This document shows positions 51,601-63,000 of a DNA stretch of 64,000 bases, in pieces. Position numbers and translations under genes: made by a program. A model generated the notes under the pieces. That model saw only the letters and a program-made list of their open reading frames with translations. It searched no databases and was not told where the DNA came from. Positions within the stretch are counted from its first letter, which is position 1, and each line of letters opens with the position of its first letter. Location: NCBI GenBank assembly GCA_033064195.1, contig JARBJD010000119.1, forward strand, positions 124,001 through 188,000. Reading direction: 5' to 3'. The stretch is from Blattamonas nauphoetae (Eukaryota > Preaxostyla > Oxymonadida).

Positions 51601-53065
51601 GAATGGAGGAGATGGAGTGAACAACACATCGCTGTGGATTTTGGGAGAGAATTGTGAGATTAGATTGAAAGAAGAGAAAGTGACCTCGCCATTCTTTCAG
51701 CCCGCATTCGACGCTGAGAAATCGAGCAGCAAACAGGAAAAGAACAAGACTCTGACCGTCACACTCGTCGCTGGTCTTCTGGTTCCATGTGGCCTCCAAA
51801 TCGAGCTTTTCGAAAGTTCAAAAGAGTCTGACCACACATCGTCCTTCCTGAAAGCACTCACTCCATCCTCAACGACCTCTTTCACCGAAGAGAAAGTGAT
51901 TCTCTCCCTCTCTCCCACCGAAATTCACTCGAAGCTCAACGCGAGCGCCGAATGGAAGGGAAGGATCGTGACTGGAAACGAACAGCGGTCGTCATCGTTC
52001 CTTGTGAAACAGAGTCTGTCGGACGAGCGAAAGTCACACGCTGTGCAAGCAATGAAGTGGGTGATCCCAGTTGTGTGTGCAGTCCTCGCGCTCCTCTTCA
52101 TCCTCATCCTCCTCATCGTGCTCTGCCGTCGCCGTCGCCAGAAGAAGGCAGCTGAAACGCAAGGAAGAGAAGAGTTGAACGAAGTGCAGGACGAGAAGAT
52201 TGAAGTGCTGAATGATGATCTGCTCTACCCAGCCACGTCTCTCGTCAACGCTGTCCCGTCACAAGCACCCTTCGACAAGGAAGACCCCTCAGTGAAGAGA
52301 ACAGCATTCCAACCACACCACGAATCTCTCCTCCCAGATTCTAAGTCCTTCTCAAATGTTGAAGTTGTTAAGGCGGAAGAAGGCGTTCAAGTTGCCCAGA
52401 TCAATAAACGAGACACGCTCTACAACCGCCTTCACTCCAACCAGAAGCAGCCAATCTCAAAAGGAATGACCGCTCAGCAGATCGTGCGGGCACTGATGAA
52501 ACTTTACAACATCAACTCGGCCCTCGAATTGTTCACCCGATTCTCGTCGCACGTTGTTCTGTTCGACAAGGAAGGGCAGGTCTATCTCGACATGAACGCC
52601 TCCAACCCCGACCAGTCAGCAGTTCCTCTCATTCAGCAACCGCAGATAGCACAGACTCAGCCAGGGACAGACTCGAACATGACACGGACCACACCCTCCA
52701 ACCAGCGGGAGGGGTTTGAGATGATGCGATGGCGAGCCCCGGAGACAGTTGTGGAGCAGGGGGAAGAGAAGAAGGAGGTGAAACCAGACCAAGCGGCAGT
52801 TTTTAGTCTTGGCCTCGTCTTGTATGAAATAGAGACTGGTTGTGTGCCCTTCGGGGAAATGGATGCAGTGAATGCGTCGCGGCAGCTGCGAACAGGGTGT
52901 CTGCCTAAAATGGAGCTTGTGGGGAGCGAAGAGCTGTCCACACTGATCGCCGAGTGTCTCTCACTGGACGGCAAGAACAGGCCAAAGCTGAACTCGCTCG
53001 ATTCACGCATCGCGTCGATTTCGTTCAAAGCGGATGATGCACCGAATCTGCTGGAGTTCGTGTAG
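42692..53065 (+). CDS. Giant beta-helix receptor-like pseudokinase, intact
   Basis: One frame of 3,457 codons. The second Met (42,722) gives a better signal peptide (MLFFLTWASILTQALHDL), so translation may start there. The ectodomain begins with Pmp-like beta-helix motifs (AHGGGIRCESG, DGGGIFVSN, YGGGIRVIW). It continues with about eight modules of 250-400 residues, each opening with a Cys-containing motif such as CGVQALPCLKLSHAL, CGKEALPCQTLPDSL or CGSTALPCSILSSAI. One membrane span (about 3,122-3,145, VIPVVCAVLALLFILILLIV) is followed by a basic stop-transfer RRRRQKK. The cytoplasmic tail ends in a kinase-like C-lobe: RWRAPE, VFSLGLVLYEIETGCVPFGE, and Arg in SLDGKNRPKL. Where HRD and DFG should be, the text is LFTRFSSHVVLFDKEGQVYL, without catalytic Asp, and no Gly loop or VAIK Lys is seen. 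It is probably a surface receptor or adhesin that signals by binding, not by phosphorylation. Confidence 0.88.
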   Translation: MFSYWVDREQMLFFLTWASILTQALHDLQLPDLGETISSHSRVSNREESPQTIFLQHPRYQSRTVEISSEIIDINGTAQSRPTIFENEQVKGTLLRLVNSTASFANLAFQPLTARILTVTDHSECTVSNSVISVIKDVSPIECSDSTVQVVTSEFDFTSTQNHSPSLSTTASLSSAVSFHSCSFSDVVVTSPGSFISCSCVQTSQTDHCQFSNISHCPTFLQSAFSPLFHNVSVLNTHFSDCENVLFGGVVRDTEDRTSLLAANTSFTRSRSTYTNRTGEQIGPTIDKTGQVVNVDHRYQQCTFENCTSLDAHGGGIRCESGANLIVDNCTFLRCRSPRTPGAYPRDGGGIFVSNTNGGYRASVTRSIFSKCEAIYGGGIRVIWPSYLVIQYCNTTECYATDVILDNSVGPWGGGIGLTGMPIGAILSNIRFEDCKARSTASCLDNNNAAGSITYSNLLFAHGECKEGNVIFSSVTDNAAEIAFFSCTFFSNVANGSRQGTVEGTTKTMAIGNDIRFYNNSVWERILKDKSSFVNCFSTSAFPRIVLSLTPLVVDFSAFTGGNDTLLDIHLPTPGVVVSTEAGKDLPGCGSDSHPKCHSIGFTGRDRLANAFTSVLVEGGRYEETISFNVAEKPAAFSSNGDEHPVVSFAPQHGEDRFMELGVGTLSLSLFTFVPCETASIVKVVGAGPLTIESCEFQNEGELIPIVQTSIIKMSEGTALLKNVKFVGIEFNQGSIVRCEGHVTKLEIQHSVFTGLRGTTGPLISFERLSEGGELIVNKAKLHGNAVSDCVGGITTNNVTTVTITSTTFAHLTDRTQKAALSISTCTTALTLSDLIFEDCSGSDASSLHVISSLTLANPIPNSLSTTNAPISSVESDTTTVFIPKPNALTIDPSLGSAGVFCWKESTGCVSLSCLEPRIGKGHTWPISAAAGTSLESSVSLEEKTLIVSGNGKSSTTFQHSGGIDSPLIVQASGSLTVSDVHFSILPAQATTTRSASFFSISGGTLSLTSVSFNSMSFSSSNSLIKLTGASSITLDTIDFSGMATEGSGSVLHSTSTGTIAFSSISFSSCNCGASQKGRSVFIEQSFVADCVSMTSVQVSSAGTVGQHDIFLKGTNVESTVTESWESLIGAEDTLTSAVMGRVVGEEKDSVVKSGPLAYLRYPYTEGSMHVDGSFWDHESCGKEKLPCETFKNVHFKLNTSNQKVVFLSPYTLTGEINSLALGSVLTTKLAQTVSSDQTTQFVIQAGPLSFEDITILLPTAITKPLFVVKANVLSIASTVTIQNPPSASTHQAPLFSLASGSLQMTGTQVIFQPIYISTKSLIEQTKGSLTISNMNFENISRTAGDGSVISATLSTNSDELSIESTAFKLCSCSAGNGGALFVSLSASALFSITGASSFTSCTASGNGNSLYLSRPDLISFLTPNEGTGPLDSIKPTLSSKAAADAALNEFYGFESSSSEGSLLLYWYPFSTLDTTMHVHSSGHTHSLCGKEALPCQTLPDSLNKIQSATTLMIDSSIELSTKLTSLPRAWTFTKSGSFVLTLSEAGQLEVSNSGSALTLSSLPIEVGTLTVDRTAELLTVSAGSLVVSSCTVFASTKSLSVSFISFLNGQLSFTGSTMTVPTLASKPFVSVTGGKLDVDSSTSFINSDTAIHQASLLSIGGGEVVLDGTQLTTAQRMTFASSSLIVQTKGSLTISNMKIENITRTTGDGSVLHSTLSSTTDKIQISGTSSFTDCRSAVGNGGVLFISCPPSFPSSSLVVDATFSDCSCGPAMKGEWVFVEGHTFKTILSPDYWTKTIAGLTWDSPNTLWGTDTNEEENSAYRSISLLYDLVPYRQRTIHVGTGGRNENGCGSSTWKCLTLNQAHTHLSGSTPFTLSIDTEASHSDGLAISSETTIKGDPATSKLLVGATGSLSVSASTLSLSTFVLDGSSVSRSSSLLVLSQTGSIDINHCTFTGFKCTTDGAVFSSTLGTANSVTIANSAFTSCTSAGNGGVLAITLNGGSITITDANVTFSSCDGLNGKNVYLAGEDLATTLAKGGLNGIKPSIPENGIYGDEEKSKWFGSNTGSDASSGSLLYYWFTHTINEPSTHVHSSGTDHPLCGVQALPCLKLSHALTNTNSAAKFILDSKHSLNEDVTIANTATITSNTVGLAVDVQSDGCFSIAAYTLSVESLSFTTTVPSFDRSLFTITNIGSLALSGSTFTGFSSTVAGSVVSGTVSTSVLIEHCTLSHCNSTEIGGIVSISLTGSGTISISDNTFTTCTSSKNEGNLGSISSSDLIAFLKTNHLSSIKPSLPTNTGLFGNEEKSKWFGMDTETGTTGSLLFYWYPHLDTEASTHVHSNGDAHNLCGSTALPCSILSSAIQKTTAEKKTIIDSAFLLNETISAVFGAHTLTSASPLNTVTIGGDATIALTSNSLTLQSISFTQSAQVQTLTHPLISVTTAPITIDRCTFSKFTLADSALIKHAGSNLSLSEGSFKGITRRQGEGAVLASTIKDGMQLHVDGVTLDTLASETGLATGLLISFLALTNPTHNTPFSLTNLIFKQPSSSNADSSHFVCIVGNNFSAWIDTGDPRFAGSYESLASDNWLWSVDEQTELSGSVVFYLKEGTGPVGVSDAGYLISKCGFFSVWCGEMEYGLSIADSKNQVQINIHDTVTVDKLIDLNEEYRIHGKLSSSVIVLTQKGGFVIDSGEEVIFDGMTLKVAGNADRSALEVLDGHFHVKNARVVVNTAAVLPFLLCQDSQLTFESIVMDKLAPTSQHDVPAVSQTLIKLERAKMSFVDITFESELPDQSTFLEISNGTTELSKLHLSPTIKTVGNLVSMNGGSFSLVDLTLNAVAITSPSFVFSEVASCTITNLTASELSSTELIQIDSSDSFTLQSCTFSGASDKSTQLNEDTLCSWSTGLISINSTPTTIRASEFKKLGQGALSVNGSRVSVTTSAFIINSAGSSDFPSVHRNIRCKDGNVSFEDLNGGDGVNNTSLWILGENCEIRLKEEKVTSPFFQPAFDAEKSSSKQEKNKTLTVTLVAGLLVPCGLQIELFESSKESDHTSSFLKALTPSSTTSFTEEKVILSLSPTEIHSKLNASAEWKGRIVTGNEQRSSSFLVKQSLSDERKSHAVQAMKWVIPVVCAVLALLFILILLIVLCRRRRQKKAAETQGREELNEVQDEKIEVLNDDLLYPATSLVNAVPSQAPFDKEDPSVKRTAFQPHHESLLPDSKSFSNVEVVKAEEGVQVAQINKRDTLYNRLHSNQKQPISKGMTAQQIVRALMKLYNINSALELFTRFSSHVVLFDKEGQVYLDMNASNPDQSAVPLIQQPQIAQTQPGTDSNMTRTTPSNQREGFEMMRWRAPETVVEQGEEKKEVKPDQAAVFSLGLVLYEIETGCVPFGEMDAVNASRQLRTGCLPKMELVGSEELSTLIAECLSLDGKNRPKLNSLDSRIASISFKADDAPNLLEFV

Positions 53066-54031
53066 GCCACATAACGACACACCAACACCCGCACACTGCA
53101 TCCAACTTCACGTCACTAAAACACTACCACCATTCCTCGATGAGTCAGATCACGACGGCACAAGCATTCGTGTCACTCAGAATCCACGTCTCCATTCTTC
53201 ACTTGTGGCCAGTTTAGAAGCACCCTCACTATCCTGACACTTCTCGCTCTGTTTGGAAATTCCTGTCAATCACGTCACACTCTCACCCTAATCAAGGATC
53301 GGGTATCACTCACTCCGACACACACATCGTGAGTCTCCGATCTTCACGTCACAAGACAGGCCTGCCCTCGCCGTGGGAGAAGATGATCAGATCATCACAC
53401 CACTCACACACAAACACGACAGAGTCACTGCGTACTACACGTCACAGGTAACTCTCTCGTCCACACACAATCATGTCACTCAGCAGAGCATCAATCGAGT
53501 GGCACACTCTTCTTTCCACTGAAATCATCCCCTCTTCATTTCACGTCAATGTGCCTCCTCGCTTCCGTCTTCGTTTCTGTCTTGATTGATTGATGCTCTC
53601 ATTTCTCTTGTTCTTTTATCTGCCATTCTTCTTCTTCTCCTTCCTTCCTCCTCTGTCGATCCCATTCATTTCACTCAACCATTTTGGAATGCCCGAAATG
53701 GGATGCTTCGGCTTTTCGAGATTACTTAAGCTCTTCATTATTCAAATACCATCTTCATTTTTACCTCACCGCCAATTGAATTGGCACCTCATGATCTCAC
53801 CACACGTTTTCACACGCTTTTCATTGTTGTCCAAGATCAGTGGGCATCATTTCATCATTTCGCCATTTTCACATATCATTACACAGTTTAGACATTTCAG
53901 CTCTCCTTTATCCCAAAATCTCGACGGAACATCAGAGAGAACTGGCCATCGGGACGTCGATACTAATTTTGGCCTGATCTTCTTCATTTCGATTGGAAAC
54001 GAAAGATCCAAAGCTGGAGACATTCGATTTC
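53066..54031. other. Intergenic spacer between the two receptor-like genes
   Basis: About 960 bp of C/T- and CA-rich sequence with frequent TCAC and ACACAC runs. A plus-strand frame at 53,590-54,075 is hydrophobic by base composition and overlaps the next gene's start, so I do not call it. The leader and promoter of the second receptor gene must lie at the right end. Nothing else is recognised. Confidence 0.4.
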
Positions 54032-57000
54032 ATGTTATTCCTCACTCTCCTGGTCTCACTCTCCCTCACCATTAGCCAACCACCGGATGTTCTTCCATCA
54101 TTGGAGAAAGCACTTTTTTCGCTCTCAAACTCGAACGAATGGGATAAAATGACCATATTTAACTTTCAGCACAACATATATCAATCAGATACTCTCTCCT
54201 TGCTATCCAGAAACTACGATCTATCCGGCTTACATGAATCCAAAACTCAAATTGTCGAAGGTCATTTTGCTTCAGGAAGTCTGATTGATGTTGAAAACTC
54301 AACAACCACACTGTCACACTTCTGGTTCAACCCGACTATCAGCCGATCTTTGAGAGTCCAAGATTTCTCTCTCTGCCGCCTCGACAGTTGCCGAATCTCA
54401 ATCCCCAATTCTGTTTCTCCACTGGAATGCAACTCAGGCTCACTTATCGTACACTGTTGCTCATTTGATTTGATATATCAAAATATGCCGACCCCTTCTC
54501 TTGTCACATCTATCTCGTCAGAGTCAATCGTCACATTCAGCTCGTCTTCCCTCTCGGATATGGACGTTTCTGAAGACGGACCACTCTTTGTATCCACAGA
54601 AGTCTCGAATGTGACTCTGTTGAACATGAATGTCGCCAATATCAGAACAACCAGGGAATGTCAGCATCATCGGAACGTGCATGAAAGACAGCCAGAATGT
54701 TCTCACAGGCGGATTGGTCCCTGGGATGAGTCTCTTCTCCTCCTTCTTCGTGGCAAACACAAGCATCCTCCGATGTCTCACAAACACCGTCGCCACCACC
54801 GAGAACAACCCCTCAATGACTCACACCGATCCCATAGCATCCCACACCTTCATCAACTGCACATGGACTGAGGCATCATCGAACACGAACGGTGGAGCGA
54901 TCAATGCGGACAATAAAGGCTCGCTGTCCCTCTCTTCCTGCACCTTCCGGAAATGCAACTGCACAAACCCTTCTTCTGGGAGTGGCGGGGGCGTGTTCTT
55001 TTTTGGAAATGGGGTACACTCTTTCTTTGTCAATACGACGATGTTCGACCAATGTCATTCCGAATTCCGTGCTGGTGCTTGCTCGTTCTGGTTTGCAGGA
55101 AAGATGAGTGTGTCGTTCACGAATTGTTCGCATAGCACGGGTATCGACTCAATTCCGACCTTCCATATGAGAGAGACTCCACCCACTCCAACATCCTCTT
55201 CAACTCGAACACAGCCAGACGAGGAGGGGCAATTCTGTACTCAGCCACAAGCGGAACGCCGATGATCAACTGGTTCAGCTGCATCTTCTTCAACAACACG
55301 GCCACGTTGACGAAACCCAACATCAACAACATGACTCATTACTGCTCAGCTGGCAATGACCTCTTCTTCTATGAGGACAGGGCAGATTGGAACAACACCC
55401 TTGCACGCCCTGGTGCCTTCACAAACTGCTTCTCGAATTCGCAAAATCCACGAATCGCAATCAACTATGCGACTCAATTCGATTATCATACCATCTGCTT
55501 CCCAAATGGCAGTCTCCTCTCTGATATCTTCCCAGAACCCTCACTCATCGTCAGCACACGAGCAGAGGCGAGCAACGAAGGAGGGTGTGGGATGAATTAT
55601 TTCCTGCCCTGCAAAACGCTGGGCTATGTGGGAGCCAATCAACTGAGTTCATCAACTGGAGAGGTGCTGGTTGAGGCTGGTCAGTTCACAGAATCAATCG
55701 GTTTCACAGTGGACACAAAAAATGCAAAAATTTCTTCATTCGGAAACGAGAACCCGATATTCAATCTTTCAGATCTCACCGACACTTTCATAAAAATTAC
55801 AGACGGCTATAATTTGGATCTGAAGTTCATGTCATTCATCGTTGCTGGGCAAACCGTTGTGAGACACGAGGGGACTGGACAAGTCAGCATCGAATCGTGC
55901 TCCTTCGTCGGTAAAGAGAGCGGAGACGCGACGTCATCACATATCATTTCGACCACAACAGGATCGCTCTCCGTGACAAACACACATTTCTCTTCACTGA
56001 AAGTGGGAGCTGGAGCGCTTCTGAGATGGGAGACATCTGGTTCCATCTCGCTGACTGATCTCTTCTTCCTCAACTTGGAGACAACACAATCAGCCCCGTT
56101 GACAATCATTCCAGCAGCGTCTCTGTCGCTGAGTGGATTGTATTTCGAGAAATGTGTTGGGGCATCATTTTCTGATCTGATCGTCGATCCCTCAGCCCTT
56201 TCGCAAATCTCAACAATCCCATCGTCACTCAGCACAAGCGTGTCACCAAGAGCTTCTCAGAAAGACGGACATGAACTGACTCAAAGACCATCGTATCAGA
56301 TTGCTGTGGACGGAAATGAAGGGCTGGATGAACCATTCTGCTGGATTCCGATGAAGAAGTGCCGTTCGGTGGGCAGACTGGTTGATCGACTTGGATATGA
56401 CTTTGAAGGCGAGATTGTTGTTGCTGTCGGAGAATCGATTGAAGCGGGGATTGTGTTGGTTCAGACGCAAAGTCTTGTTATCACTGGAGCATCACACACA
56501 GATTCGATTGTCCAACTGAAAACATCGACGAACAGTCTTCTGATTATTCCATCGACCTCGACATTGTCTCTCTCGTCTCTCACCCTGACTCTGCCGTCGT
56601 CACAAACGTCATCGCCAGTGATCTCTTCGTCAGGCACTCTGAGCATCACATCAGTCACATTCGCTCTCTCTTCACAACACACCGATCATTCAGCAAGCAT
56701 CATTTCTGTGATGTCCGAAACAACCGCGTTGACATCTTGCAGTTTTGATGGCGAAGACGAACAGATCGGTTCGTTCATCTCGATATACGGAGGATCGATC
56801 TCAGTGTCCGAATCCACGTTCTCCAATGTGAAGATGAAATCATCATTTGTTGCCGGAGGAGGAAACTTGGTGCTGAAAGGGAACTCGTTCTCGTCACTCG
56901 TCGACAGCACCGAATCTGGATCCACGAATGTGATGAGAGTGACGATTGGGGCCAATCAGAAACTGGAAATCACCAAAACCGACACGAAATCATCTGAGTT

Positions 57001-60000
57001 TGTTTCATGTTCGTCGAAAGGGAATGGAGGAGCATTGAACATCGCTCTTCTGTCGTCTGGAACACTGGCGATCTCTCACACCTCGTTCACGTCGTGTTCT
57101 TCTGCTGTGAATGGAGGAGCTCTCTTCGTGGACCTTTCAGCCAGCACTTCCGCCTCAACCTCGTTCTCGTCACTCGTGTTTGGTTCTGGTTCTGATGTCA
57201 ACACTGCGATTCTGGGATCGAAAGTGTTTGTGAAAAGCAGAAATCTGAAGACAGACGCGGATGGAGTTCTGATTGGCCTGAAACCAACACTCTCTGGCTC
57301 GCTCCTCACCACAGCCGAGAAGAACGTATTTGTTAGCAACAGCACATCGCCCGAGTCGCTTCTGTTCTTCTGGTATCCTCACATTGACTCCTCTGGTGCT
57401 GTCCATGTTCACTCTGATGGAGAAGATCACACGAACTGTGGTCTTTTCGAACTGGCCTGCAAAACACTCTCTCACTCCTTCACATCCCTCAAAACAACAC
57501 GCACGATCACACTGAACCCTGTCAGCTGGATCTGGAGTCTGTTTCACTGTCTCGTCAGGGACTCTGAGATTAGAATCACTCATCCTGACTGTTCCTGTTC
57601 TGTCGACCTCTCTGTTCGATGTTAAATATGGAATTGTTGAGTTTGAATCAACTTGCACTCTTGTGAACCCCTCGTCAACCGCGCACACCTCATCTCTCTT
57701 CTCGCTATCATCTGGAACACTCAAACTCGACAACACATCGCTCGACTTCTCCAACCGATTCGTCTCTTCTCATCCTCTCTTCACCCAAACTGGAGGCTCT
57801 CTCACCCTTTCTGGAATGTCGATTGAGAATGTGACTCGAAGTAATGGCGATGGAAGTGTGATCTCATCCACCATCTCTTCAGGATCGCTGTCGATTTCTG
57901 AATGTCAGTTCTCATCGTGTGTCTGTTCGAGTGGAAATGGAGGAGTGATGAATGTTGAGTTGTCTGGGACAGCGACATTTGCAATAACAGGAACAACGAC
58001 CTTCTCGTTGTGCAGGGCGAGTGGGGATGGGAATTTGATTCATCTGACGCGTTCTGATTTGGTGTCATTTCTGGGAGGAAGTCAAACTGGCCCACTCGAT
58101 GCGATCCGACCGAACACGACATCGGAAGTGGCTTTCACGAGTGAGGTTCACGAGGAGTTCTGGGGAATCGACACGAACGCAGTTTCTCCGTCTACTGGGT
58201 CTCTGCTGTTCTACTGGTATCCTCACACGACTGGATCAGTTCGCGTTACTGAAACTGGAACAGACCACCCGAATTGTGGTCTAATCGAGCTGCCCTGCTC
58301 GTCACTCGACTTCGGTCATGATCGACTGAAAGAGACAGGAAAGGATATTGTAATTTCGTCAGCTGCGTCTCTCAGCACTTCTTTGAAACCAGCCTTCGCA
58401 GCCGAAACGATCATATCTCTTTCGACACCACAAATCATCACACTCTCATCGAATGGACAGATCAAAACAGACACTGCCAACACTCAACTCACACTCACAA
58501 CGCTCCAGTTTGCGCTGGAATTGTCGCAAGCAAGATCATCGTCTGTGTTCTCCGTGTCTGCTGGATCTCTGGTGCTGAGTGGATGCACTTTCGGTTCATC
58601 AACCGCCCCAACTTCACTCACATCCTCCGTCGTGTCTGTCTCCGGAGGGACATTCCAGATGATAGACAACAGTGTGATCCAAAACATGAGTTCTGCTCAT
58701 CCGATTCTGTCTCTGGTTGGTGGAACAACCACTCTCGTCTCCACAACTGTCCACTCACTCGCTCTAACATCGACTGCAGCGATTGTTCTGAATGATGGGA
58801 ATCTTCGGCTGGAAGACAGCTCCTTCTCGTCGATCACGAACACAGAAGGAGATGGGAGTGTGCTATCAGCAGTTGTGTCAACAGGCAAGAAAGTGAGCAT
58901 CGACTCTGGAACAATTTCAGACTGCTCAACGAAAGGGAATGGAGGAGCTCTGCATGTCTCTCTGGTGGGGACAGGTTGTCTCGAAATGAAAGGCACGAAT
59001 GGAATGAATTTTGAGAAGTGTTCAGCAGATGTTGGTTCTCGACTCGATCTCGTTCCCAACAGTTTCAGACACTAATCCAGCGCCGTTCTTGTTCGTTTCA
59101 TCACCTTCGCTGAAATCGACAGTGACGACAATGTCATTCGCCTTCCTCAATCCGTTCGTGTTCAGCACAGATGATTTGCCACTCTACTCTGGCCACGATG
59201 GCGGGATCCAAAGTGTGACACATCCTCTCATCACATTCCTGCTGGACCTCTCGAAGTCGTATGTTGGATCGACAGGAAACGATTCGTTGGCGTGTGGGGT
59301 CTCTCTGTTGCCGTGTGAAACACTGACGAGAGCCATGGAGCGTCTCGTGAGTGAGGAATCTCCGGAAATGGAGATCGTCATTGTGGATTCTGGGATCTTG
59401 AACAGTTCTCTGGCGATTGATGGGATCTCGCTGCTCGTGACGTCAGTGGACAAGAAAGTAGTGAATGTGGATGGAGGATCTTTCGATGTGTCGACTGGTT
59501 CTCTGACGTTCACATCGATTGAGATCAACCTGCCATTGACAAGTGTCACCAATACACCCTTCGCTGTCTCTGGAGGAGCTCTCCGATTCGATCCATCGTC
59601 AAGACTCTCTCATGCAGGAACTGTTACGACACCAACCTCTCTTCTCTGTCCCCTGATGTCTGTCGCGAAAGGTTCCCTTGAGATTAAAGGTTCTCTCACA
59701 CAGCCACACTCCTTCTCGTCCTTCGTGAACACGGCGTCGTCGGAATGCTGCCTGATCCAAGTTGGAGGCGACCAAGATTCTTCAGCTTCTCTGACAATCA
59801 CTCATTCACACTTCACTAGCTGTTCAAACCTACACGGAGCAACGCTGTGCTTTTTCGGATCGAGAATGGGCACTGTCACGATGACAAGCTGCTATTTCAG
59901 TTTGAACAAAGGCTCGACGTCGAACGATATCCTCGCCACGGAAGAGTGGAAAAATACTTTCACACCTGCCACGATCCAGAAGTGTTATTCGGACAGCGAT

Positions 60001-63000
60001 TTGAATCATCTTCTGATTGGACAGACATCTGAGAACGATCTTGTCCCGTTCTCTGTCCTCGGAGTGAACAGCCTCAACGCCAACGACGACACTTGCCATC
60101 TTCATGATGTCTCCTGCTCCTCTGTCAAGAAGGCGCTCTCGCTGTGCGAACAGAATGAGACCGCAGACAAGTATGCTCTTCGCTTGATCGAAATGGAAAC
60201 TTCGATATCTGAATTAGCCACGCTGACTGTTGCTTCGCGTCAAATTATTCTCTCGGCCAGTGTCGACACGATCTCTTTGGAGTGGACTGGAACAGGTTCA
60301 CTGATGACCATCACAAACGGGTCTGTTTCGCTGAACTCGTTCAAATTGGTTGATTCTGTTCCGTCTTCAACAGCCCCGCTCATCGTTCTCTCAGACTCAG
60401 GATCTTTGTCTCTGACCTCAATCATTTTTGAAGGATCATCGATCAGCAAACACTCCGTCGTTGAAACCCATGCTGGCCTTCTTTCTGTGTCAACGAGTCA
60501 GTTCTCTAAACTTCCTCTGTCAGAATGTGCTCTCTTTGAGACGAAAAGTCATGTGGCGATTGAGAAGTGCCAGTTCATCGACATCACTCAAGAATCACAA
60601 GGTCCCACTGTCCTTTCAGCAACGATCTCTGATTCTGCAACGGTCTCTGTCCTCAACACGAGCTTCTCAGGTTGCACAGCATCAGATTCGGAACGCTGGA
60701 TCTCACTCAAGGGTCGGGATCAGACAACCTTCCTCCCTTCAAGCTGGATTGGAACATTCAACAAAACGTCACCCTGGTCTGGAGTTGTTGTGGATGACTC
60801 AACAAAACCCATCGATTCGGAGTTCAGACCGTATTCTCTCCTCTACGAGTTCTTCCCAAGCACGGAGGCGACACTATATGTTGCAAGCACGACTGGAAAT
60901 GTGGACCATCCTCTCTGTGGTCACTCTCAGTTTCCATGCCACTCGATTGATGTTGGAAGGTCACTCACATCCATCGACACAATCGAGATTATATCAATCG
61001 GAGAGATTGGAGGAATTCTGACTGTTGGAAACTCGACGGTCGCGCTGAGTGGCCACAACGGACGAGGCAGGATGATCATGCTGCGGACAGGTCGATTTGT
61101 GAGTGATGACGAAGATGATCCAGGTCAGTTGATCATCTCGAAACTGGAAATCGATGTCTCGTCAAGCACTCTGACGGACCTGAGTCTCTTCTTCATCAAA
61201 ACCGGAACGATGGAAGTCTCTTCATGTTCCATCATTTCCACACAACCCATCCCATTCTCTCTCATCCAAATAACCGGAGACAACTTAACCCTCCACAACA
61301 TCGTGTTTTCTATCAACACCACGAAGACTGGAGCTCTACTGAGGTCACTGAAAGGAAACGTGAAGATGGAGGAGATCACAATATCTTCCATCTCTCTGGA
61401 ATCACCTGCATTCTCGATAGCAAACTCGCCATCTGTCTACCTTTCCAAGATCGACTTCACATCTCCAAAAACGGGAGAATCATCAGTCTCTGAATTAATC
61501 TCGACATTGAATGTCTCGTCTTTCTTGCTGTCCCAGTCAGACTTCGTCGGATCAAAAGCATCCCAAAATGAAGAAGAAAACCCATCGTGCGAATGGTCGA
61601 GTGGTCTCCTGACTCTCAATGACACCGTCGGCACGATCACTGGAACTCGCTTCTCCTCTCTTCATCAAGGTGGACTTCTGATAGCCGACTCAAACATCAC
61701 TCTCTCTGGCTGCACTTTCACGCTCAACACACCATTGTCAACTCCATCTGCGTCATTCCGTCGAAATGTGCGTTGTGTGGGACATTCCGTCTTAGAAATC
61801 GAGAGCGTGCACGCTGGAGATGGACAAGACACGACTGCGCACTGGATCTCCAACGATGAGGATTGTTTGGTCACTCGTCAGATGAAACAATTCTCTGCTC
61901 CCTTGTTCATCCCAACATTGAATACATCGTCCACGAAATGCACATTCACCAAGAAGACCCAGACATTCGCACTGACACTAACTGGAACGATGTTTATTCG
62001 TTGCGGTCTCCTTCTCCAGGTGTTCGAGCACGAAGTCAAAGACCCAAAGAGTGTTAATCTGGACCTCTCGACACTTGGAGGAGAATGGACAGAAGAGAAG
62101 ATGATCACACTATCACTGGCAATGTCAGCAATCTCTTTGAATCCGACTCACGAATGGCGCGCTCGACTTGTTTATGGATATGGAGAGCAGACAGAATCGT
62201 TCTGTGCCAAATTGAGTGCCACAGATGAACGGAAATCGCAGACAATCAACACGATGAAATGGCTTGGTCCTGTCATCGGAGCAATCGTCGCCGTCATTGT
62301 GTTCTTTCTGATCTTGATCGTCCTCCTTCGTCGCCATCGGAAGAAGAAAGATGCTGAGAACCAAAAAAAGCCTCTTGCTGCTCAAGAACTAGACGAATCG
62401 ATGATGGATATCGAAAAGATAGACACGCAGGATTCCTTCGCAGATACCACTTACGGAGTCCACTCTCACTTCGAGACTCCGTCACATGAAGTGTCTGGAT
62501 ACACAAAAAATCAGCCACAGAATGAACAGAAAGAATCAGCCCATTTCAATGTTCTGGTGGCAAGTTCAGAACAAGTGAAAGAAGCCGTCATCCCCCAAAG
62601 ACAAGACACGCTCTACAACCGACTTCACAACCCTCTGAACGGTGTGCTTGTTGATGTGGGGTCAGTCAGGAAACAGATCATTGCTGGTCTCATCGCTTCG
62701 ATGAAGGACAACCCGAATGCGACCATCCTCACCAATCTCAGTCCACACTTCGTTTTTTTCGACTCGGCGGGTGTTGTCCAACTGCAAGTTCCACAGCACC
62801 CGCACCCCTCCCAGGCAGTCGGAGAATCCAAGCCGATGTTAGAGAAGGGCGAGAACGAGGGAGATCGATGGAAGGCGCCGGAAGTTGCTCAGGAGACAAC
62901 AACATTCGACCCCTCGAAAGCTGCAGTGTTCAGTCTCGGTCTGCTCCTGTGGGAGATGGAGACACTACAAGTACCGTTCAGCGAGTATGATGCACTCAAC

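Noticed and set aside
53590-54075. Hydrophobic plus-strand frame before the second receptor gene
   Set aside because: Composition follows the T/C-rich spacer; it overlaps the receptor start in another frame and has no homologous features.
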